Below are positions 58,987 through 64,000 of a stretch of 64,000 nucleotides of DNA, in pieces. The stretch is taken from positions 65,355 to 129,354 of the forward strand of contig DJYC01000080.1 in the NCBI GenBank assembly GCA_002448445.1, in the 5' to 3' direction. The DNA is from Treponema sp. UBA6988. GTDB lineage: Bacteria; Spirochaetota; Spirochaetia; Treponematales; Treponemataceae. How positions within the stretch are numbered: the first letter of the stretch is position 1; every line of letters starts with the position of its first letter. The position numbers and the translations under genes were made by a program. The notes beneath the pieces are model-generated. The model ran no database searches. It saw only the letters and a program-made list of their open reading frames with translations, and was not told the origin of the DNA.

Positions 58987-60177
58987 ATGAACATCCAACA
59001 ATTTATGCCGGTAGACATACATGATTTTACTCAGCTGCGGAACAAAAATTTAATTTTTGCGGATAAATCGGAATGCATTTTTAACCTTGCGCGTCAAGAG
59101 CAGTTTGTTTTTCTTGCCCGCCCGCCAATGTTCGGCAAATCCTTGCTTGTTTCATTTTTGAAAAACTATTTTGAAGGCCGCCGGGAACTGTTTTTGGGTC
59201 TAAAAATTGCTAGTCTTGAAGATGCGGCTAAAAATCCCTGGACGGTATACCCAGTCCTCTCCTTTAACTTTACCAAATTCCGCACTACAGACGTAAATGC
59301 GGGTGCAAGCCAGTCAAAAGCGACACCTCTCTCTGCAAAGGATGAATTCCTAAGGCAGCTAAGGGTGCAGGGCGAAAAGCTCAACTTTAAGGTAGAGTCA
59401 GAGGATCCTTCGCTTGCGCTAACATCCGTACTTAAGCAGGTCTGTGCCGAGTCCCAAAAGCCGGCCGTAATTCTCTTTGACGACTTTCTGGCACCAGCAT
59501 TTGAAAACCATTCATCTTCTGGCCCGACTTTTTCCGAGCAGAACAAGGACAACCTTGACTTTCTAAAGGCACTTACCCTTACCGTAAAGTCGGCAGGTCC
59601 AAATTTGCGCTTTGCATTTTTTACGGACAGCGCAAACCTTTCCTACACGGATTCCTTCGTCTACAAGGACATCAGCCTTTCACCAATGTACAAGGACATA
59701 TGCGGCTTTACACACGCGGACCTGACACGCTACTTTGCCCACGAAATTGCAATGGTTGCCGCAACAACGGCTGTGGCCCCGCAAACGGTACTGAACCATC
59801 TGCTCAACAACTACGGCGGCTACAAATTCTCCCCGGCTTCAAAAAGTGGCCTCTACAACCCCTACGATTTGATACGCTTGTTTGGCGAGTATAAATGGAA
59901 CCACTACTGGGCAAGCGCAGTCCATAAGAGGGCAGCAACCCCTGAAGTGGTAAAAGACAACATATCGCTTATTAAAAAAATCCCCATGATGGAATTTTCC
60001 AGAAAGGACTTTCTCTCTTTTAGAAGCGGAAAGGCAAACCTTCTTCCCTTCCTTTATTCAACAGGAATTATTTCCATAAAAGAATACAATGCCGCATCGG
60101 AAAAATACCGGCTTGATTTCCCCAACCAAGAGACACGGGATTTCTTTACTCGCATTGTTTTTTTGGCGAATAAATGA
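58987..60177 (+). CDS. AAA-ATPase-like protein without the C-terminal nuclease domain
   Basis: 396 aa. The start (FMPVDIHDFTQLRNKNLIFADKSECI) and ARPPMFGKSLLVSFLKNYFEGRRELFLGL (P-loop region about 38-66) are those of the PF09820 type, where RPRRFGKS is usual; here the residues before the loop are Pro-Met. Walker B lies in VILFDDFLAPAF (about 159-170). Most relatives have a further 120 or so residues forming a PD-(D/E)xK nuclease; this one stops before it. Its TGA overlaps the ATG of the kinase gene by 4 bp (ATGA). Function unknown. Confidence 0.82.
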   Translation: MNIQQFMPVDIHDFTQLRNKNLIFADKSECIFNLARQEQFVFLARPPMFGKSLLVSFLKNYFEGRRELFLGLKIASLEDAAKNPWTVYPVLSFNFTKFRTTDVNAGASQSKATPLSAKDEFLRQLRVQGEKLNFKVESEDPSLALTSVLKQVCAESQKPAVILFDDFLAPAFENHSSSGPTFSEQNKDNLDFLKALTLTVKSAGPNLRFAFFTDSANLSYTDSFVYKDISLSPMYKDICGFTHADLTRYFAHEIAMVAATTAVAPQTVLNHLLNNYGGYKFSPASKSGLYNPYDLIRLFGEYKWNHYWASAVHKRAATPEVVKDNISLIKKIPMMEFSRKDFLSFRSGKANLLPFLYSTGIISIKEYNAASEKYRLDFPNQETRDFFTRIVFLANK

Positions 60178-61982
60178 CGATAAAAAATCTGGGCAAGAAA
60201 TTTTCATTCAATAACCTCAGCATAAAGCAAAAAATGCTTGCCCTTTACTTTTTGGCCTTTATTCTGCCGCTCGTAATAATAACGATAAGCCTGACGAAAT
60301 GGATTAACAAGACAATCAAGGAAAGACAGTTTGCGCTGGCAAAGACTTCGCTTGAACAGACATCAAGCCTTCTTACCTCTATACTCACCAACTGTGAGCA
60401 GCTTGGCGACACGCTTTTTTCCACCAGGGCAGTGCAAAAGGCACTTGAATACCAGTTTACGTCGGAGCAGGAAGTTTACAAATATTATTCAAGCCTTTCC
60501 TTCCTGCCAGACTTCTCCCGTTCCAACCCAGACGTTTTGAATTTCATCTACTACACGGAAAACCAGACTATAATTGAAAACGCTTATTTTACGCGGACTA
60601 ACGACGAAATAAAAAGTAAAAATTGGTACAAGGCGGCGGTTGCTGCTTCCGGACGCCCCATCTGGGTCATAAAAAATTCAGAGACGCTTGACTCGCAGAC
60701 TCTGGCACTTGTCCGGGCCCTCTTTAACAGAACCACTGGAACCCTTACCGGCGTACTTGCCCTTCACCTGGACAACAGGAAAATCGAACAGTTGGTTAAT
60801 GCCCACAAGGACCAGACAATCGTTCTTGTAGACGGCAAGGTTGCTTTTTCTTCCAGACCGTTTGCCTTTAAGGAAAAGCTTTCCCTTAGCACAGGCCTCA
60901 ACATAGGGGAATTCAAGTCGGACAACATTCTTTGGGGAAAGGACCGCTCACTTACCATGCTTTACGGACTTTACCACGAGTACGGAAATTCCATAACGCT
61001 TGCGCAGATAATTCCCCGCAAGGATCTTGAGTCCGCAACAAATTTCGTGGTACTGCTCTGTACTCTTCTTATGGCGGGCGGCTCCATACTTTCCCTTTCC
61101 CTGCTGCAAATATTTGCAAACTATATGGCAAAGCGTGTGAGCTACCTTCAAATGCAGATAAACCGTGTTGTGCAGAACAACTTTGAACTGGGGCCCCGCC
61201 TTTCGGGTTCGGATGAATTTGCGGAAATATACGATGCCCTTATGGTAACCTCCAACAACATCAAGACCCTTATTGATGAAGTGTACCGCCACAAAATCCA
61301 GAGGGAACAGCTTTTGGCAAGGCAGAACGACATCCGCTTTAAGATGCTTTCCAACCAGATAAACCCCCACTTCCTCTTTAACTCGCTCGAAACAATACGA
61401 ATGCAGGCCATCGAAGACGACAACAAAGAAGTTGCAAAGACAATCAAGCTGCTTGCAAAAATCCTTAGGCACAACCTTTCCGTCTCCAACAACCCGGTTT
61501 CCCTAAAGGCAGAAATTGAGGCGGTGGACAACTACCTTGCCATTCAGCACCTGCGCTTTGCAGACCGGGTAAAATACAGCATAGACATTCACACAGACAT
61601 AAGCGATGCGGTAATCCTTCCCCTGCTCATACAGCCACTCGTGGAAAATTCATTTTCCCACGGACTTCAGGACAGAAAAATTGGCGGTTTAATAGAAATC
61701 TCCATAGACACCTGCAACGGCGGAAAAGTATTCCAAATTTCCATAAAGGACAACGGCTGCGGAATAACAAAGGAAGAACTTGCAAAGCTAAAGGCTAGGC
61801 TTGCAACAGGAACCGTAGAAAACTTCAGTTCATCAATAGGAATGGTAAACGTAAACCAAAGAATCAAACTCTTCTACGGGCAGGACTACGGTTTGGAAAT
61901 AGAAAGCGAAATTGAAAAAGGAACTTTGGTAACAATAAAAATCCCTGCTGAATTCAATTCTGACGGAGGCAAAAATGTCTGA
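60174..61982 (+). CDS. LytS/YesM-type sensor histidine kinase
   Basis: 602 aa. A membrane segment at about 22-42, an outer sensor domain about 45-290 (Cache-like), a second segment about 295-315, HAMP, then the PF06580 kinase core with QINPHFLFNSLETIRMQA, whose His is phosphorylated, and the HATPase domain (LLIQPLVENSFSHGL, IKDNGCGI, SIGMVNVNQRIKLFYG). It should sense an external compound, often a sugar, and pass phosphate to the downstream regulator. It overlaps the gene before by 4 bp and the next by 8 bp. Confidence 0.94.
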   Translation: MTIKNLGKKFSFNNLSIKQKMLALYFLAFILPLVIITISLTKWINKTIKERQFALAKTSLEQTSSLLTSILTNCEQLGDTLFSTRAVQKALEYQFTSEQEVYKYYSSLSFLPDFSRSNPDVLNFIYYTENQTIIENAYFTRTNDEIKSKNWYKAAVAASGRPIWVIKNSETLDSQTLALVRALFNRTTGTLTGVLALHLDNRKIEQLVNAHKDQTIVLVDGKVAFSSRPFAFKEKLSLSTGLNIGEFKSDNILWGKDRSLTMLYGLYHEYGNSITLAQIIPRKDLESATNFVVLLCTLLMAGGSILSLSLLQIFANYMAKRVSYLQMQINRVVQNNFELGPRLSGSDEFAEIYDALMVTSNNIKTLIDEVYRHKIQREQLLARQNDIRFKMLSNQINPHFLFNSLETIRMQAIEDDNKEVAKTIKLLAKILRHNLSVSNNPVSLKAEIEAVDNYLAIQHLRFADRVKYSIDIHTDISDAVILPLLIQPLVENSFSHGLQDRKIGGLIEISIDTCNGGKVFQISIKDNGCGITKEELAKLKARLATGTVENFSSSIGMVNVNQRIKLFYGQDYGLEIESEIEKGTLVTIKIPAEFNSDGGKNV

Positions 61983-63534
61983 ACGGCTAATAAAAGTCCT
62001 TATTGTTGATGACGAGGCAATTGTCCGCAACGGGCTAAAAAAAATAATCAACTGGGAAAAAATCGGCTGCACAATCTGCGGCGAGGCCTCCAACGGAAAA
62101 GAAGCCCTGGACAAAATAAACGAGCTCTTTCCTTCAATAGTATTGCTGGACGTAACCATGCCGGTGATGAGCGGAATAGAAGTCCTTGCAGAAGTACACA
62201 ACAACCCCAAGAACTACCCCGGCAACCCCCAGTTCATAATCCTTTCAGGCTACAGCGACTTTGACTATGCCCACAAGGCAATCAACTACGGAGCAAAGGG
62301 CTACCTGGTAAAGCCGGTGGACGAAGACATTCTGGAAGAAAAAATAATCGCGCTTGCAAACGAAGTCCGTCTTGAATCAGAAACAAACACCCTGCGCACA
62401 AAATCAAACAAGGAAAACCTTGCAAAAAAATTCTCACAGATGTTCCTCTTTGGCGCGGTGGACGATGCCTTTAACCCTGAAGAAGACTCCAACGACACCT
62501 TCCGCGTGGCATTCATCTCGCCCGTACTCTGCGGCTGCGAAGGCCAGCTCCAGTCCTTAAAGTTTGCAATAGAACATTCATTCAAATTCTGCAAATTCAT
62601 CTACTTCTCCATGGAAGCAGAAATGATTCTTGTGCTAAAGAACGAGGAAGATTTTTCCGTTGAACACAACTTCAATGCCCTCTGCAAGGCTCTGCAAAAA
62701 AAAGGCTCAATTGCCGCAATAGGAAAATCCGGCAAGGGGCTGCAGGGTGCGCTGGACAGCTACAACCAGGCAAAGAAGCTCTATTCAAGGCTCTTCTTCT
62801 TTGAAAATATCCCCTTCATCACAGAAGAAAACATTGACTCAAAGACAATACTCCCGCAAAAGCCCACCCCAAGCGAAGACGTTAACCTCTTCAGCTGCAT
62901 AGGCGACCTTGTAAAGTACATAGAAATATACGACCTGGAAAACATAGGCAAGATAATTCAGGAACAGAGGGAAGCCCTAAAAACGAGCACGAAAACCGCA
63001 GACCAGGTAAAAAAAATCTGCATGGCCTTTATCGTGGAACTCAGCAACCAGATACGCACAAAGCACCCCGAAAAGGAACTAACCGCAGTTTCCGCAATGG
63101 ACCTTGTAAACCTAATCTATTCGCAAAACTACTTTGACGAAATGATACGCATCGTAAGCGACTACACCAACGGACTTGCAGAAGCCTTCACCTCAAATTC
63201 CTCAAACTCCACAATCCTCAAAGTAATCCAATACGTCAAGAGCAACTACAACACCGACCTAAAACTGGAAATGCTTGGAAACCTCTTTAACTGCAACAGC
63301 GCCTACCTGGGCAAAAAATTCCGCGAATACACGGGCGTCCCCTTCAACACCTACATGGACATCATCCGCATAGAAAAAGCAAAGAACATGATTGCCACCA
63401 CCGACCTAAAAATTTACGAAATCTCAAAACTCGTGGGCTACAGCAACACCGACTACTTCTACCTAAAATTCAAAAAGCACACCAACATGACCCCAAAAGA
63501 GTTCAAGGCATCCCAGGCAAAGACTCAGGGTTAG
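61975..63534 (+). CDS. YesN-type response regulator with AraC DNA-binding domain
   Basis: 519 aa. The receiver (about 1-130) has VDDEAIVRNGLKKII, the phosphorylated Asp in VLLDVTMPVMSG, SGYSDFDYAHKAI and the conserved Lys in LVKPVDE. A middle region of about 260 residues is of unknown fold. The C-terminus (about 410-515) has two AraC helix-turn-helix motifs (LKLEMLGNLFNCNSAYLGKKFREY and ISKLVGYSNTDYFYLKFKKH). It is the partner of the kinase. Possible targets include the divergent cellulase gene. Confidence 0.94.
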   Translation: MSERLIKVLIVDDEAIVRNGLKKIINWEKIGCTICGEASNGKEALDKINELFPSIVLLDVTMPVMSGIEVLAEVHNNPKNYPGNPQFIILSGYSDFDYAHKAINYGAKGYLVKPVDEDILEEKIIALANEVRLESETNTLRTKSNKENLAKKFSQMFLFGAVDDAFNPEEDSNDTFRVAFISPVLCGCEGQLQSLKFAIEHSFKFCKFIYFSMEAEMILVLKNEEDFSVEHNFNALCKALQKKGSIAAIGKSGKGLQGALDSYNQAKKLYSRLFFFENIPFITEENIDSKTILPQKPTPSEDVNLFSCIGDLVKYIEIYDLENIGKIIQEQREALKTSTKTADQVKKICMAFIVELSNQIRTKHPEKELTAVSAMDLVNLIYSQNYFDEMIRIVSDYTNGLAEAFTSNSSNSTILKVIQYVKSNYNTDLKLEMLGNLFNCNSAYLGKKFREYTGVPFNTYMDIIRIEKAKNMIATTDLKIYEISKLVGYSNTDYFYLKFKKHTNMTPKEFKASQAKTQG

Positions 63535-63554
63535 AAAATAATTCTCTTACCCAA

Positions 63555-63784
63555 GGAGGGGGAAGTCTCCCCCTCGCTCCAGCCACGAGTCGTTCCGCAA
63601 ATGCCGCAAGTGGCAAAAATTTAAAAGCAAACAACTGTCACCCTGAGCTTGTCTCAGGGTCTGTAACGCAACAAAGTACCTGTTTTTAAACCAAGCCACT
63701 TCCATCATTTGCTCCACTTTGTCGTGTCTTCCGCTACCCCCTCTGCGGGCTCAAACGCCGCCCGCAACGCCTGCTAATTTCTAT
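63555..63784. repeat. GC-rich repeats and a REP-like palindrome
   Basis: The 400-bp region after the response regulator has no gene. 63555-63584 resembles the reverse complement of 18097-18123 and has a GAGGGGGA, AGTC, TCCCCCTC hairpin. 63637-63661 is a REP-like palindrome (arm ACCCTGAG, centre CTTGT, arm CTCAGGGT). 63720-63770 has further GC-rich phrases that recur in the 18.03-18.10 kb region (CCGCTACCCC, AACGCCGC). A short hairpin, GCGAGTTTTC, GCAG, AAAACTCG, lies at 63817-63840. Confidence 0.65.
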
Positions 63785-63936
63785 ACAGATGGTTGCATCT
63801 TAAACTGCGAGTTTTCGCAGAAAACTCGGTAGCAAGCGCAGCTTGCGACCAACGCCCCCGAAGACCAAGAACTACTTGTTTTTCATTACCATATAGTTTT
63901 TACATTATACAATGGGATCTTCGAATCAGTTGTTAA

Positions 63937-64000
63937 TCACATATACTCCGCAAATTCTTCAAGTGGCTCATCAAAATCTGGAGACATTTTGCAAGGTATA
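63937..64000 (-). CDS. 3' end of a probable antitoxin gene
   Basis: Read leftwards from the edge, the last 21 codons before a TGA at 63937-63939 give IPCKMSPDFDEPLEEF, then AEYM. An ending of the form DFDEPLxDFxEYM is typical of small Phd/YefM- or DUF2281-like antitoxins, where it binds the toxin. The rest lies outside the window. No toxin gene follows at the 3' side within the window, so a toxin would be upstream or absent. Confidence 0.5.
   Translation of the reverse strand, partial: IPCKMSPDFDEPLEEFAEYM

Noticed and set aside
63780..63900. tRNA-like fold near the right end
   Set aside because: Only one hairpin is convincing; no acceptor stem or T-loop (GTTCRANNC) in the right place.

Overview
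The window looks like chromosomal DNA of a spirochaete, most likely a host- or rumen-associated saccharolytic Treponema. This is an inference from protein style: lipoproteins with loose lipoboxes, several c-di-GMP and chemotaxis proteins, a full-length DUF763 protein, and Hsp33 next to an Rsm22-like methyltransferase. No rRNA or tRNA gene was recognised that could fix the genus. Most genes are housekeeping or nutrient-related, and the intergenic spaces carry several families of GC-rich, palindromic dispersed repeats.

Layout. 1-10.8 kb: a possible aroA edge fragment, an OmpA-domain protein, a LacI regulator, ApbE lipoprotein, a PAS-GGDEF cyclase, proC, an ArsB/NhaD-type permease, a small unknown protein, a solute-binding lipoprotein and an aminotransferase. 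10.9-24.9 kb: a defence island read leftwards. A type I restriction-modification set (hsdR, hsdM, hsdS) is interrupted by an internally deleted AlbA/RecG-like gene and a DUF4143 ATPase. It is followed by a very AT-rich STAND NTPase gene, a HEPN-motif gene, two DUF262 gene stubs and a GmrSD-like DUF262/DUF1524 gene. 25-38.7 kb: uppP, purD, a DUF1508 protein, a chemotaxis receptor, a GGDEF cyclase, a CAAX-type protease, a formate/nitrite transporter coupled to a DUF763 gene, a Fic protein behind a palindromic operator, and small unknowns. 39-41.6 kb: a second restriction locus with a Dcm/M.EcoRII-like cytosine methyltransferase, an HNH endonuclease and the 3' stubs of an EcoRII-type nuclease and another HNH gene. 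41.7-64 kb: a serine hydrolase, hslO, an Rsm22-like gene, an AraC regulator divergent from a GH31 glucosidase, mnmE coupled to a DUF4015 glycoside hydrolase, a haemolysin-III protein, a PTS IIA protein, a hisA-hisIE fusion, a GH5 cellulase, and an overlapping operon of AAA-ATPase-like protein, LytS-type kinase and YesN-type regulator. The last bases hold the end of a probable antitoxin gene.

How the genes fit together. The GH31, GH5, DUF4015, solute-binding and YesN-type regulatory genes fit an organism living on plant or host polysaccharide. The defence island looks like a hotspot where modules have been inserted next to hsdS and older ones left as stubs. The strongest candidates for something undescribed are: (1) the STAND NTPase plus HEPN pair nested behind hsdS; (2) the Dcm-like methyltransferase whose own promoter carries a perfect palindrome over the -10 box and whose partner is an HNH enzyme, with the remains of an EcoRII-type nuclease still present downstream; and (3) two or more families of intergenic elements whose arms show compensatory base changes between copies.
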